Shown: positions 18,279 to 30,238, numbered from the stretch's first letter. The stretch is DNA of 64,000 bases from Euphorbia lathyris (GCF_963576675.1 NC_088918.1:68621501-68685500); one strand, 5' to 3'. The notes: generated by a model from the letters alone, not told the origin. A program made the numbers and translations.

Positions 18279-18643
18279 CCTACCACTCCCTAATTACAAC
18301 CATGCCACCCCTTTACCATTAACCCAATTTACCCTTTAGATTTGTATTTTAATTAGTTAGATAATTTACCCTTTTGTAATTTGGCAATTAGGTTTTTGGA
18401 GATGATATAAATCCATCTCTTTCTCTTTGTATTAGGTTAACTTTTTATCAATCAAAATTATATCTTCTTCAAGAAGCTTTTGTTAAGGTTTATCCTTCAA
18501 CAATGAGGATTTTATTATTCATATGGATTTAGTCCATGAATTTGGGATCCACTCCTTCTAGTTAGCTAGAGAAGTTGTTAATCTTTGTTAGTTTACGATT
18601 AAAACTAATACGTCACTATTTCAGATAAAACCGATCTGTATCA
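18279..18643 (+). repeat. 3' LTR of the LARD-like element (visible homologous part)
   Basis: Matches 13759-14122 and ends CTGTATCA. The 5' boundary may lie somewhat left of 18279 because the left copy is truncated. No clean polypurine tract was identified. Confidence 0.75.
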
Positions 18644-19063
18644 ACAACCCCTTACACCCCTATGTTCGGTCAAAATATTGACCCATGTAGAAAACGCGCT
18701 TGACTGTTGACCACACCAATGCCACGTATCACTTTTTTATTAAATCTTTCCAAGTGATTTCACATCGACGACCACTACCGCCAACCTCAGCACCTCGATA
18801 AGGCTGCGATGATAAACAACGACAACACCTCGCATACAATAATCACTTGGAAAAATTTAATAAAAAAATGACACTTGGCATTGGTGTGGTCAACAGTCAA
18901 GCGCGTTTTCTACACGGGTCAATATTTTGACCGAACATAGAGGTGTAAGGAGTTGTATGTGATGTTTTTGGAAAGTTGAGGGGGTTGAGAGGTTGTCTCC
19001 TAAGTTCAGGGGGCCAGGTGAAAAAAAGTTACAAGTTTAGGGGATTGGATGTGTATTAAGCCC
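18644..19063. mobile_element. Right part of a long-inverted-repeat DNA element
   Basis: 18644-18770 and 18840-18960 are inverted copies (CAACCCCTTACACC on the left; complement of CAACTCCTTACACC on the right), with about 117 bp of near-identical arm around a 70-bp centre. On the right the sequence continues to AAGCCC at 19063, which would be the outer inverted repeat. The left partner is missing because the LARD-like element begins exactly at this boundary. Probably a MULE-type MITE; target duplication cannot be checked. Confidence 0.65.
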
Positions 19064-19302
19064 TTTTTTTTATGTTTTCGAATATTGGTCTATATCTCCA
19101 TCTTTATATATGAATTTAAAAATATATATCTCTATTCCTATCCAGGAATGAATTTCCTATAGGGATTTCATTTTTTAAGTTTAAAAATTAAACAAAAATT
19201 ATACTTATATAATAAAATATTAATTTAATAGAAGTTGATTATAGCAATTAAATATTTTAGTTAAATATAAATAATACTTATAATTTTTGTAAATTATTAT
19301 TA

Positions 19303-19648
19303 GAAAAAATTACAAAAAATAAACCATATGATTGGATCGATTTGCATAGATAGTTAATGTGGTTTAAAAGTTTGCAAACATGATTCAGTGCTTTATGAAA
19401 TTTACAGTTAAAGATATATGAGTCAAATTTTTTCGATCAAATAACACTTATGGTTTAGTTAATTTGTAAAGTCAGGCCTTGTATTTTGAGTAATTTGCAA
19501 AATAGTCTTTTTAATTGCTCAAAATCATTCCCTTTTCGGGTAAATAGTCGGAATGACTGGGTTTGTTAACTTCACAAAACAGAGAGTCCATGTTTGCAAA
19601 CTTTTATACCATGATAACTATTTTTGCAAATTGGTCAAATCACAAGTC
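19303..19648. mobile_element. Degenerate inverted-repeat MITE
   Basis: The start (ATTGGATCGATTTGCATAG... AAAGTTTGCAAACATG) matches the complement of the end (CATGTTTGCAAACTTTTATACC... TTTGCAAATTGGTCAAATCA) with mismatches. No ORF. It lies in otherwise anonymous AT-rich DNA (19064-19302 holds nothing I recognise). Confidence 0.5.
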
Positions 19649-19725
19649 TTTTCCTTATTATTATAATTAAATTTATTAAATATAAAAGATTAATATAATA
19701 TTCAAGGATATATATTTATTTATTG

Positions 19726-19935
19726 AGGATCTCAATGAAGTCGGGGATCGGATCCTCATGGGCAGGGAGCTCATTCTCTATCCTCCTCCCCGTTTCACTT
19801 TTAGGAGAAAAATATTCTTTATTCCTGTATATACATTGAGGATCTCGGGGATTGGATCCTCATGGGGCAGGGAGCTCATTCTCTATCCTCCTTCCCGTTT
19901 CACTTTCGGGGGAAAATATTCTCTATCCCCATCTC
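19726..19935. repeat. Tandem duplication of ~118 bp
   Basis: GATCGGATCCTCATGGGCAG and the following ~90 bp near 19745 recur near 19850 with a few changes, both running into CTCCTCCCCGTTTCACTTT-like sequence. No coding role seen. Confidence 0.7.
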
Positions 19936-20541
19936 ACAAGAGTTTTTTTTTTGGGATTTCCCATCCTCCTCGGGACGGATTTCCTATGTGGACGGAAACT
20001 CCCTACCCCATTGATAACTTTTTTTTTTTGTTACAAATGGTGGTGAACTCCCCAACCGCAGGAAAAAAAGGAAACGGAAGAAAAAAATTAAAAGAGCAGC
20101 TAATTGTTGATCATGCCTGTAGGCGGTGCAACACACTCGTGAAGACCCAATGAAAGAGTTCCTACGAAATTTGTCATCCAGTCAGCTGCTTTATTTGATT
20201 CTCTATAGTTGCGAACTATTATAATCTTCCAATCTCTCAACAACAGCTATCGACACTTATGTTGGGCCATTGATAACCTTATTGACATCCCTTAAATATC
20301 ACGATAAATTAACAATTTAGTCCATATTTAGCATATGTTGGGCCTACTATGGAAATTCAAGAAGGGACAACAAAATTGAACATTGATATATGAAAACAAT
20401 CTGATTGACACGACATAGGTAACACGAATAATCTCACATTTATATCATATGGAAAATATAGAAAATACAACACGAGTATAACACGATAACCCGTAAATCC
20501 TTATCCTAAGATAATCTAAAGAAAAGAGAAAGGCAATAAGT
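19936..20541. other. 3' flank of the ZIP gene
   Basis: No gene recognised. Contains the ZIP gene's downstream sequence (minus strand); no clear polyadenylation signal could be assigned. Confidence 0.5.
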
Positions 20542-23407
20542 TCAAGCCCATTTGGCCATAACAGACATGCCACCAGCCCCAAGAAGAGCAGCAACAAAAC
20601 ACTTAATCTGAAGCTTAACACTAGTTTGAAGTTTAGGACCCATAAAATCAGCAGCAAGAAGATCAACCATAGCCATATAGATCAAAAGACCAGCAGAAGC
20701 AGCATTGAGTAAGCCAACAGTTATTAAAGCAGTTGGGCTATTTTCTTTGTAAGTGTTAGATAAAGCAAGACCAATTGCTATTCCAAAAGGAGTTGTAACT
20801 GAGAAGAAGAAAGCCATTATTAACTTCTTAAGTAACTTGTAATCTGCTTGTAAAATGCAACCTCCAAGACCCATTCCTTCAAACATTTGGTGGAAACATA
20901 GTGCTGCTATTAGTCCTTTTATTGAACATGTGTTGCTTGATGCTCCTAGTGATAGCCCTATCACCACTGAATGAACTATGATTCCTAGCTCTAGTACCTG
21001 CAGAACCGGAACCCGAATCACCGATTAAGGTTGGTTTGAGTGAAAAGTTATGTATCTGGTCGTATCATTATTACATAGATCTAGCTCATTGAAAGATTAT
21101 GATATCATTCTTGGAGAAAAAACGATGGAGATGGAGTCAATTCTTGGTGGAGTGTGACAGCTTCAAACACTGTCTACTATTGCTCTATCACGATCTATAA
21201 ATTGAATATGCAAATTAAGTTTCTTGATTGTATTTCTAGATTATAATTTTTAATTACTTATAACAAAATGTATTTTTTTTTTATGATTGAAACAATTATC
21301 ATTTTTTTTAAAATGCTTAAAATAAAATTATAAAATATTTTTTATTTATATACAATTTCGGTTAATTGATATTTTGTTATGGGATAATTGATAACCAATA
21401 ATGAAAATAAGCCTATTAAAAAAAATGAACGTAACCATGACGATAAAATAACCAAACCGAACGAAACTATAATTTCAGTTTGGTGCCGATCGTTTTGAGA
21501 GTAATTTTAGGGTACTACTGGAGTAATGCTCTCGACTAATCAAGCCATAACATGTGCATATATTTTTTCTTTCCATCCAATTATATCTATATAGTGATAT
21601 TCAAAATGATTTTAATTGACCGGAATTATTTCTCCTGAAATACTGTAAAATTTCTTATTGGTCACCCTTAATCAAACAGAATTGGATATATTTTCATTTT
21701 CATTCTCTAAACCGGCCCATTAGACATGGGCCGGGTGCAGATCCAGCCCCAACAGATCATAGTTGCTAGAAATAAAAAATAACAATATATTTTTAGGATA
21801 AGATTATGAAATCTCTATCAGTACTTCTGTCCTGGTCTCCTTAAAAAATAATCTCGTTGACTTTTTTAACTAGTTTCTTATAAAATTTTAATCCATCACA
21901 AAATCAATAAAACTTAAATTTAGTTGTACTCTGACCTTTTTATTATTATTATTATTATTATTATCAAATTCCATTTTTATAAGGTATACAAATGCATTCA
22001 ATGTTGAAAACAATTAAGAGCAATTTTATATTTAACATATAAAATACAACAATTTTATCATTAATATTGGCAGTAAAAAGCAAATTTACCCTTAACGTAT
22101 TGACAAATTTGGTCAATTTGAGAAGTAATTTATCAAACTGTCTTTTCAATCATGAATTTTGTCATTTATACTTTATATATGCGTTATTTTACCATTATTA
22201 GTAATAGATCACAAACATATAAATAGACGTGGAAAAAAAACAAAAAATTATATTATATTTTGTACGAATTAGACAAAAATATTCAAATCAAATTTAAAAA
22301 TATTAATCTCCAATTTTATTATTAAATTGCAAAAATGTGATTTTTTTAAAAACCAACTGATGATAACTGGTGTAGAATAAGAAATAAAATATATGTACTT
22401 TATAATAATGTCTGAAATTGACTTAACTTGTTAATGTTATGAGTAAAATTGTTATTGGCTGCGAACTTTAGGGATAAAATTGTATCATTTTAAACGTTAG
22501 AGGTAAAATTGTCCGACTACTAGCATTAGTGATATTTTTACACCTTATTTTTTTTAGAAAAAAGTAAAACAATTGTGAGTGCTAGTAAAAAAATAACGAT
22601 TGTGCGACAATAATCTTAAGTCGCAATTGATAAAACTTAATGATTATTTTAAAATCATTCGGTAACCAATTATGCACGAGTTGTTGCTAAAAATCATAAG
22701 TAAAATTCAAACTGAATTAGAAAACGAAGAATCAGAGAAGAAAATCTAACCATGGCGACAACTCGATAACGAAGCAACTGTTGTCCATCAATTGAAGCTT
22801 TGATGTCATGTTGAACATGCCCATGGAAATGTCCGTGTCCGTGTCCGTGTCCGTGTCCATGTCCATGTCCTACCATAGTCACTACTCCCATCTCTCTATC
22901 ATCATCTTGTACTGTATTCTCCGCATTTACGACCGCACCTCTTCCTTTCTTAGTATATACACTTGTCGCCATAGAATCTATTAATAGCGTCACTAAAGCA
23001 GATAACATCGCCACAAAACCCGTAAACGGAAACTTATGCCACGGGTTTTCTTTCAAGCAATTCGACCATAACATGTCAAAAGAATCTGGCAATACGTGCA
23101 TGAAACCAGTTCCAAGAATGATACCGGATGCAAAACATTTAATGATCACGAACGTATTCCCATTCGGATCAAGAGCTGGAATCGATTTCGAGAAAAGAGG
23201 AGCGGATACACCTATCATACTCGTCACCAAAATTGAAACTATGGCGATGATCTTCAAAGGCAACGCTTTCTTTTTGTCGTTGCAAATGTCGTTTGTTTCA
23301 GCTTCACATTCATCGGTTTGAGACAAAGCTTTCGGGGTGGAAATCGTGAGGATTATCAAGAAGATAAAGAAGATTAAGGTTATGGTATTTTTGGAAAAAA
23401 TACCCAT
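20542..23407 (-). CDS. IRT1-like ZIP metal transporter, two exons
   Basis: Exon 1 is 23407-22751 (219 codons) and exon 2 is 20997-20542 (151 codons plus TGA), 370 aa in total. The intron (22750-20998) begins GTTAGA and ends CTGCAG, phase 0, joining ...RYRVVAM to [10 protein letters not shown] exactly as in other plant ZIPs. Features are an N-terminal signal-like hydrophobic segment (to ~30), eight predicted membrane spans, and a cytosolic His-rich loop (181-200, repeated His-Gly). TM4 has His228, and TM5 has the His255-x3-Glu259 metal site. The family imports Fe(II), Zn(II) or Mn(II), normally at the plasma membrane. Wording of the core is closest to the IRT1/IRT2 branch, so iron uptake is the best guess. 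The frame is intact. One conserved loop acidic residue is Asp111 where Arabidopsis IRT1 has Glu103. Confidence 0.9.
21970..22555. mobile_element. MITE in the ZIP intron, same family as 35477-36075
   Basis: Shares with 35477-36075 an ordered set of phrases: ATTTGAG(A/G)..TAATT(T/C)ATCAAACTGTCTTTTC, GATCACAAACATAT, TAGACGTG, and ATTAATCTC(C/T)AATT. Ends resemble each other in inverted orientation (ATTTTTACACCTTAT against GGGATAAAGTGCAAAAAT). An (ATT)n microsatellite precedes it at about 21940-21963. Confidence 0.6.
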
Positions 23408-23487
23408 TTTGAACTACTAATTACTTAATAAGTGTGATTAGATTTGCTAATGAGATTTTGTTTGCAACTTAATTATGTTGTTATGGA

Positions 23488-23496
23488 TTTATATAG
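23488..23496 (-). promoter_or_regulatory. TATA box of the ZIP gene
   Basis: Minus strand CTATATAAAT lies about 80 bp before the ATG at 23407, giving a short 5' UTR. I did not identify a reliable iron-response motif by eye. Confidence 0.6.
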
Positions 23497-23499
23497 ACA

Positions 23500-24479
23500 A
23501 TATTGTTCATACTATTTAATTAATTTCCAATCATTATGTTAAAGAATTTGAAGCTAATCTCGTGGCATGTTCCATGACTTTTTTATAATAAATATATTAG
23601 AACATTTAATTAATTATAAGCTATTTAATTTTTTTAGATATGATAATCTATTTAATTAATAATAATTTTTTAATTATTGTACTTGACAGTATACGGTGAT
23701 TGAGAGTTCCATATGTAATTTAATAATCTAATATAAAACTATTTATGTTGATTGTTTAATATAAATTAGTTGTTGAGTTTTTGACTTTAATTTGTTTGGA
23801 TAAAAATTAAACTATAATGGAATATTTCATATGCGAAAGAATATAATCTATGGACTTAATTTTATCAAGCATGGATTTCATTAATTTAGATAAATTAATT
23901 AAGCTATTGCTAGAAATGTAAAATTTACTATACTCAATTCTTTAGAAACATATATAAGAATGCAAAAAAAAAAAAAAAAAAATCTAAATGATATATAGTG
24001 TAAGGTATAATATAGATATGTAGACTATTCTGATTTTAGTGTTTTTTAAGTTTTAATCCAATCAAACACTCCTTTATTTATTTATTTATTTATTTATACT
24101 TTGCTTTAATTACCGGCCCTAATGTTGAAAACGTCGCCGATCAATTCTGATCCCTTCCCTCTTCGTTGCCCTTAGTGTCGCCAAATGGTATCGATGAACC
24201 TAGTTAACATCAATGATCCTATAATGATTCTATAACGAATCTATCACCGACAAGCAAGCAGTTGAAGAGAATGATGAAGTTAGGATATGCCTGGTCTTCT
24301 TGAAGAAGGGCTTGCCCCGTTCCGAATTTGATCATATGGACTTTAATGACTATATAGTATTTAATTATTCACAGTTAAATCTATGTTATTAGAATTCTAT
24401 AGTGGATATTCAAAGCACAATAAGGCTTACGTTTAATAAGTTGTGAATGATTAAATTTATTTAGTTATTAAAATCTACA
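23500..24479. other. AT-rich intergenic DNA upstream of the ZIP gene
   Basis: Contains an A-run near 23967 and a (TTTA)n tract near 24073. No gene recognised. Scattered codons near 24270-24330 may be the decayed start of the LINE fragment that follows. Confidence 0.5.
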
Positions 24480-25330
24480 AGAACAGTGTTGCCATTGATT
24501 TTCATGATGATCCTCGAACACAATATCACCATTGTCCCAGAGATGATTAAGGAAATTAGTCATGGAAAAAGCCTTGTTGTGAAACTCCTTGGGAAGAATG
24601 TTGGTTACACTATCCTAAGCAAACATACTCTTGAGTTATGAAAACCCGTTGGTGAGGTTGATATCGTGGACTTAGGACATGGCTTTCACTTTGAAAATTT
24701 TGATAATCTGTAGGACATAAAATACGTAATTACAGAGGTCCATGGATTATATAGGGTCATTATCTTACGATCAGAACCTGGTCTCCCAAGTTTGTTTCTT
24801 CTAATGCTACCATCACTTCGACTACAGTCTATGTTAAATTCTCTAACCTACTTTTACAATATTATGAGGAGCGTTATTTGATGCTGATTGGGAAATCCTT
24901 TGGCATATATATTAGTGTTGCTCATAATACTCGTATAATTGCCAAAGGATGATTTGCATGATTATGCATGGAAATTAATTTAACGAAGCATGTAATTGCT
25001 CAAATTGAGTTGAAGGGGGAGTGTTACAAAGTAGAATATGAAGGTCTCCACGTGGCTTCTACGGGGTGTGGTTGATATGGGAATACAAAAGATCTATGCC
25101 CTAACCGTAACATCATTACCGAGCCTCTTGTTAATGCTAATAACAATTCCTCATCGATGAATATCGACCAGGACACTAAGTCTAGTCAGGACCAAGGAAA
25201 TGGACTTATTACTTTGTCAGGTTTGGAGCATTCTACTGCAGATGATATGGGCCTATATAGCGCACACATGGATGCCTTTAGTATTTTAGATGCCCTGGGT
25301 AATTTTTGTACTTCTTTTCGCATTTAAAAT
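24480..25330 (+). pseudogene. Decayed LINE ORF1 (DUF4283 / zinc-knuckle type)
   Basis: Plus-strand translation in shifting frames gives LINE ORF1 landmarks in order: LLGKNVGYTIL, KPVGEVDIVDLGHGFHFENFDN, WSPKFV, GKSFGIYI, CMEINLTKHVIAQIELKGE, YKVEYEGLH, then a broken zinc-knuckle region ending DLCP. Several stops and frameshifts interrupt it. No ORF2 follows. Confidence 0.75.
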
Positions 25331-26429
25331 TTAATATTATTTTAGAAAAAATAAATATCAAATAGTAAAACCAATATATTATTAACTACAATTCAAGTCA
25401 CATATTAATCTTAACAATCAAAATCAAATAATAATATGTGTAAAATTAAGTTTTCTTCTCACCAGTCATGAGAAAAACAATGAGACGACAAAGTATTAAT
25501 TCCTGAAAATTAATCTTGGACGGTTGAACTTGGACCTAATCGTTTATAGAGAGAAAGAGAAGAAATTATCTTGGTGATTAGAGATTGGTTGAGTTGTGTC
25601 TTTATTATGAATTACAAGGTTTAAACCACTATTTGGCCCTCGATTTATCTAAAATTTTATCATTTGGCTCATCAACTATCCCAATTGTAGAAAATTTACC
25701 CAATTTGGATAAGGACTTAATAGAACATTTATTCTATTGACACATGACGATCTGTTGACAACTAGACTTAATAAATTTAGTTTATTTATTTATTTTTCTT
25801 ATTTAATCTAATTAATTATTTTCGAATAAGAAAATCTATGTGTAAAATAAACTTTAAGTTGTGTGATGTGTCAAGTTGGATTAAACCTTTAACTGGTGTC
25901 AATTTAAAAAAAAAATTCTTAATTTATATATAGTTAAAATTTATTTCTTTAGAAGGGGCTGTTTTTTAACTTTAGTTAAAAAACAATCCCATTACGGCAC
26001 TTTATCCACCGTAATGGGTGGAAAAAGTATTTTATTTACCTCATTACAGCGCTAACACCGCCGTAATGAGGCAAAAGCAGGAATCCCTTCCCAAGGATTC
26101 CTGAATCAATCGTTGACATTGGCATGTGATGCCACTGCCAACTCTCCTCCCTTTTAAAAGGAAGGAGGTAAAAATATATAAAAAATTTATATATAAATTT
26201 TATATTATATATTAAAATATCTTTTGAATTTTATTTTTTTTACCGTTTATTTTTTAAATTACTCATTCCGTCCAATTATTCTAACAGGTAAAATTATAAA
26301 ATTGATATTACTTATTTATTTTTTGAATTAGCCATCCCGTTCAAATCTTACGGGATAAGAGTATGAAATTGATATTATCCACATACAGAGATGACTCCAT
26401 TATTTTGGAGGTCCAAGACCGTTTTTATA
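25331..26429. other. Intergenic AT-rich DNA with two small hairpins
   Basis: No gene seen. Two inverted repeats with the word CATTAC sit at 25988-26018 (CCCATTACGG with CCGTAATGGG) and 26039-26071 (CCTCATTAC with GTAATGAGG). Confidence 0.55.
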
Positions 26430-27250
26430 TTCTATTTTTTTACTGTGTTATTAATGCACTAAATATTTTTTTATTAGTAATGCATTAACTATTTAACCTA
26501 AATGTTTCAAACGAAGTGCAAATTTAGTCCTAAAGTATGAAATTGTACAAACGTTTTCAAGCAAGATCAATTTTAACTATGCGCTGCCGAAAATTTGAAA
26601 ATATCTGTTTGACTGTTATTTAGCCACGTCAGACCTTCTAAATCAGCTTATCGATAAATTAAAGCAGTTTCATACATTTTTTTGTAATTATATTAATAAC
26701 ACGGTAAAATATTTTAGATAGTTTCATAAAAACTAAATCTGCTAAATATAAATTAAACACAATTTTTTTTTGAAATTGTCTAAAATATTTTAGTGTGTTA
26801 TTAATGCACTAATTTTATTTTTTGTTATTAATGCACTAAATATTTAACCTATACGTTTCAAGCGAAGTGCAGATTTAGCCCTAACATATGAAATTGTTCA
26901 AATTTAACACTAACGTTTCAAAGCAAGATCAATTTTAACCATATGCTACCGAAAATTTAAAGAGATTTGTTTGACTGTTATTTAACCACATCGGGCCTTC
27001 TAAACCAGTTTGTCGATAAATTGAAGCAGTTCCATTTTTTAACTATATTAATAATATAGCAAAATGTTTTAGACAGTTTCAAAAAACTAAACCTGTTACA
27101 TATAAATTAATCACAATTTTTTTTTGAAAATGTTTAAAATATTTTACTGTATTATTAATGTACTAGATATTTTTTTGTTATTGAAACGAAATACAGATTT
27201 AACCCTAACGTATAAAATTGTGTAAATTGAACCCCAATATTTCTAATTAA
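26430..27250. repeat. ~350-bp tandem repeat, about 2.3 copies
   Basis: The phrase (G)TATTAATG(C/T)ACTA recurs at about 26449, 26799 and 27148, and the phrases between (AACCTA.ACGTTTCAA, GATCAATTTTAAC, TTTGACTGTTATTTA, CGATAAATT.AAGCAGTT) occur in the same order. The copies are clearly diverged, so the duplication is old. Confidence 0.85.
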
Positions 27251-28146
27251 AATCAAATTTAAATTTTAATCAAACTTCTATAAAATAAAAATCCAATCAA
27301 TATCATTATCATTATAGTATATAATTTTATTTTTATTTTTATTTTCATAAAAGATAAATTGATTTTTTTTTAATTCATTCGCCACTGCCCCCACTGGTTG
27401 GGAAATTTCAAAAAAAAATACAATTTTTAACCCTGGTTGGGAAACAATCCTTTCTAAGGAAAAATTTCCCAATCAGATCCAATGGGGTAATTTTTTACCC
27501 CAAGTTCATATATCAAAATATCACTACAAATCAGAGGAAAATGATTTTGTGAAGTCTCCATTAAAATTAGGTGAAATTTTACCAATTGAGAGATGACCAA
27601 TAAATTAGTAAGCAAATAACAAAATTTTAAAACCATCAAAGATTAAATAACACTTAAATTAAATTACAAATTGTAATTTGATACAAATTTTAAACTAGGA
27701 GTAGTTACTCTTGTATAAAAGGGTCTAACTTCACAAGGTATTTAATCTCTCTCTCTAAGTAACTATTTCTCTTTTTCTTACTTTCTCTTTTTAAGATCAG
27801 AACTAATTTGAACGTCAGAGTATCTTTCGTCAAGAATCCAGCAGAGGTTCGTTTTGTAGGAAAGATATTTAAAGATGACAGATATTCTCAGACACCCAGT
27901 TATTCTGAATCCCACATCCAATACGAAGAACACACATCCAAATGTTATTTTCCTTTGACTCCAAATCTCTCAACAACATATTTTCAAGCTATATCATCAA
28001 TTTTTAACCAATAAATCCAAATATGGACAGTAAATATGTCTCTATTTTCATTTTTCAGCTACACCCTTAGTAATTTTATCCCAAAATTTCCTTCATTATC
28101 CATGATTTTTTTTAAAGACATAATATATCTAAAATTTACAAAACCT
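27251..28146. other. Intergenic AT-rich DNA
   Basis: No gene or element recognised. Open frames here are short and without protein character. Confidence 0.5.
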
Positions 28147-28149
28147 TCA

Positions 28150-29643
28150 GGGCTCGTTTGGTTCGCGGAATAGAGGGGGAATAGAATAGCCTATTCCTAA
28201 AGAATAGCTATTCCCACCTTTAGTTGATTTTTTTTTATGGAATAGCTATTCCATGGAATCCCTATTCCTTGATTTCATGGAATAGCTATTTTTCAATTTA
28301 GGTTAGGAATAGCCTATTCCTAATACTATATTTTTGTAATTTACAAAATTATCCTCCATTAAATCCTCAATCTTCTCTCTAATCACTTTCCCAAATCTTA
28401 TAAATTTTGGTCAATCCATAATTTATATCATATAAAACGTGAAAAATGGAAAAATGACGAAAACGTTAAAAAATGTAAAAATACGAAAAATATGAAACAC
28501 AAAAAATGTGAAAATGTTACGAACACGAGAATATGCAAAAATAAAAAACGCGAAAAACATGAAAACGTGAACAAATGCGAAAAATACGAAGACGCAAAAA
28601 AAAAAAAGCAAACACACGAAAAACACGAAATATAAAAAAACGTGAAAAATAAAAACACGAAAATGCGAAAAAATACGAAAAATGCTAACACACAAAAACG
28701 TGACAATATGTGAAAAACATGAAAATGCGAAAAACGCAAACAAAACACGAAAACGTTAAAAACACAAAAATATGAAAAAATACGAAAAACATGGAAAAAC
28801 GTGAATAACACGAAAAAGTAACAAAATACAAAAAATAAAAAAACGCGAAAAAAAACAAAAAAGGGAAAAACCGAAAAACTAAAACGTGAAAAATACGAAA
28901 ACGTGAACAAACGGAAAAAACAAGAAAACTTGGGAAACACAAAAAAACATAAAAAAAACGTTATAAACGCATTTTTCGTGTTTTTAACACTTTTTCATGT
29001 TTTCGTGTTTTTCGATTTTTTCACGTTTTTCATTTTTTTTTCACATTTTCGTGTTTTCCACTTTTTTCATGTTTTTGTGTTTTTTACGGTTTGTACATTT
29101 TTTTTTGTGTTTTTTCATATTTTGCGTGTGTGTGTGTTTTTTTTTGTGTTAACACGTTTATATGTTTTCGTGTTTTCACCCTTTTCCACTTTTATCTCAT
29201 TTTTTTCTTTTGTTTTTGTGTTTTTAATGTTTTTTTTTTGCGCTTTTACATTTTGTTTTTTTACCTCTCTTTTTTCGTGTTTTTACAATTTTTCCGTTTT
29301 CATGTTCTTATTGTTTTTTCGTTTTTAATGTATTTTTCGTGTTTTTTTCGTCTTTCGTGTTACCCATTTTTCTATTTTTTATATATTTTTTAAAATAATA
29401 TATATTAAATATTTGAACAATTTATAGTAAAAAAATTAAAATTTTAAAAGAAATAAAAAAATTTACATTTGAGGATAGTATTGTCTTTTTAATAAAAAAA
29501 TATCTATTACATTCTACCTTATTCCACCAACCAAACATAGGAATAGTAATTCCTAAGAATTTCTATTCCATTCTTTGTTATTCCATTCCTTTGGAATAAC
29601 CATTCTATTCCATTCCATTCTATTCCGCGAACCAAACAACACC
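28150..29643. mobile_element. Harbinger-like TIR element filled with low-complexity sequence
   Basis: The left end GGGCTCGTTTGGTTCGCGGA and the complement of the right end (GGTGTTGTTTGGTTCGCGGA) form inverted repeats continuing into AATAG-rich sequence. TCA occurs on both flanks (28147-28149 and 29644-29646), a 3-bp target duplication as in PIF/Harbinger. The interior (28434-29390) is an A-rich then T-rich array. No transposase; a non-autonomous element. Confidence 0.7.
28434..29390. repeat. Strand-switching low-complexity array (GAAAAACG / CGTTTTTC type)
   Basis: 28434-28967 is built of irregular 7-10 nt words such as CGAAAAA, GTGAAAAA and ACACGAAAA. From about 28968 the complement appears (TTTTTCGTG, CACGTTTTT). 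The switch point reads CGTTATAAACG. All open frames here are Phe-rich artefacts. Confidence 0.85.
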
Positions 29644-29646
29644 TCA

Positions 29647-30219
29647 GTTCTAAAAAATATTACATATTTTCCTCTATTTTCATTATTTGTGTTTTTTCTT
29701 GCCGAATCGTCTTCTGTTAATTTTTGAATCCGCCACTGTTTAACATATATTATCAGAAATCAATATATATGTTTAAATATGTCATATATTTTGCATAAAA
29801 TAAAATAAAAATCGCTCCTCAAATTTATAAATTATTTCTGTGTGGCAAGAAGAATGCCATAACATTTGTTGAATTTTATATCTATTTATTTATGATGACA
29901 TTTAGATAAAATATCGTGGTCACTTGCCAAATAATTAAATTGAATGTAATCCCAATGTTCAAGTAGAATGAGAATATGTTACCAAAAAAAAAATTAGAAT
30001 GAGAATATCATTTAAAAAAAATTAATTGAACATTTAATTATAAATGTCTAAATTATGTACCCTAATATTCCTTTCCTTAATTATATGTTTTTAGGGAACT
30101 TAATTATATGTTTATGAAACTAATTAAAACTTTTTTTTAATGTACGTCACACTGTTTACTTTTGGAGTTAATAGAATACTTTAGCATACCAGCAAGAAGA
30201 ATATGATATAAATAAATTT
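29647..30219. other. Intergenic AT-rich DNA
   Basis: No gene or repeat recognised. Confidence 0.5.
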
Positions 30220-30238
30220 AAATCTGGGGAACTATTTT

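Larger units (their letters stand above)
13759..18643 (+). mobile_element. Non-autonomous LTR retrotransposon (LARD-like), 5' LTR truncated by the Tat-like element
   Basis: The 363-bp block 18279-18643 repeats 13759-14122 with about five differences (~98.6% identity). The left copy is followed by an initiator-Met primer-binding site. Homology begins exactly where the Tat LTR ends (13758/13759), so the left copy is probably cut by the Tat insertion and its outer part lies beyond the left window edge. The internal region holds gag-like ORFs but no protease, integrase or reverse transcriptase. It would therefore depend on enzymes from another element. Confidence 0.75.

Noticed and set aside
28423..29393. 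Phe-rich proteins of 85-170 residues, which look like membrane proteins
   Set aside because: Artefacts of T-rich low-complexity DNA; the same composition appears in the arrays at 31162-31818 and 62636-63941.
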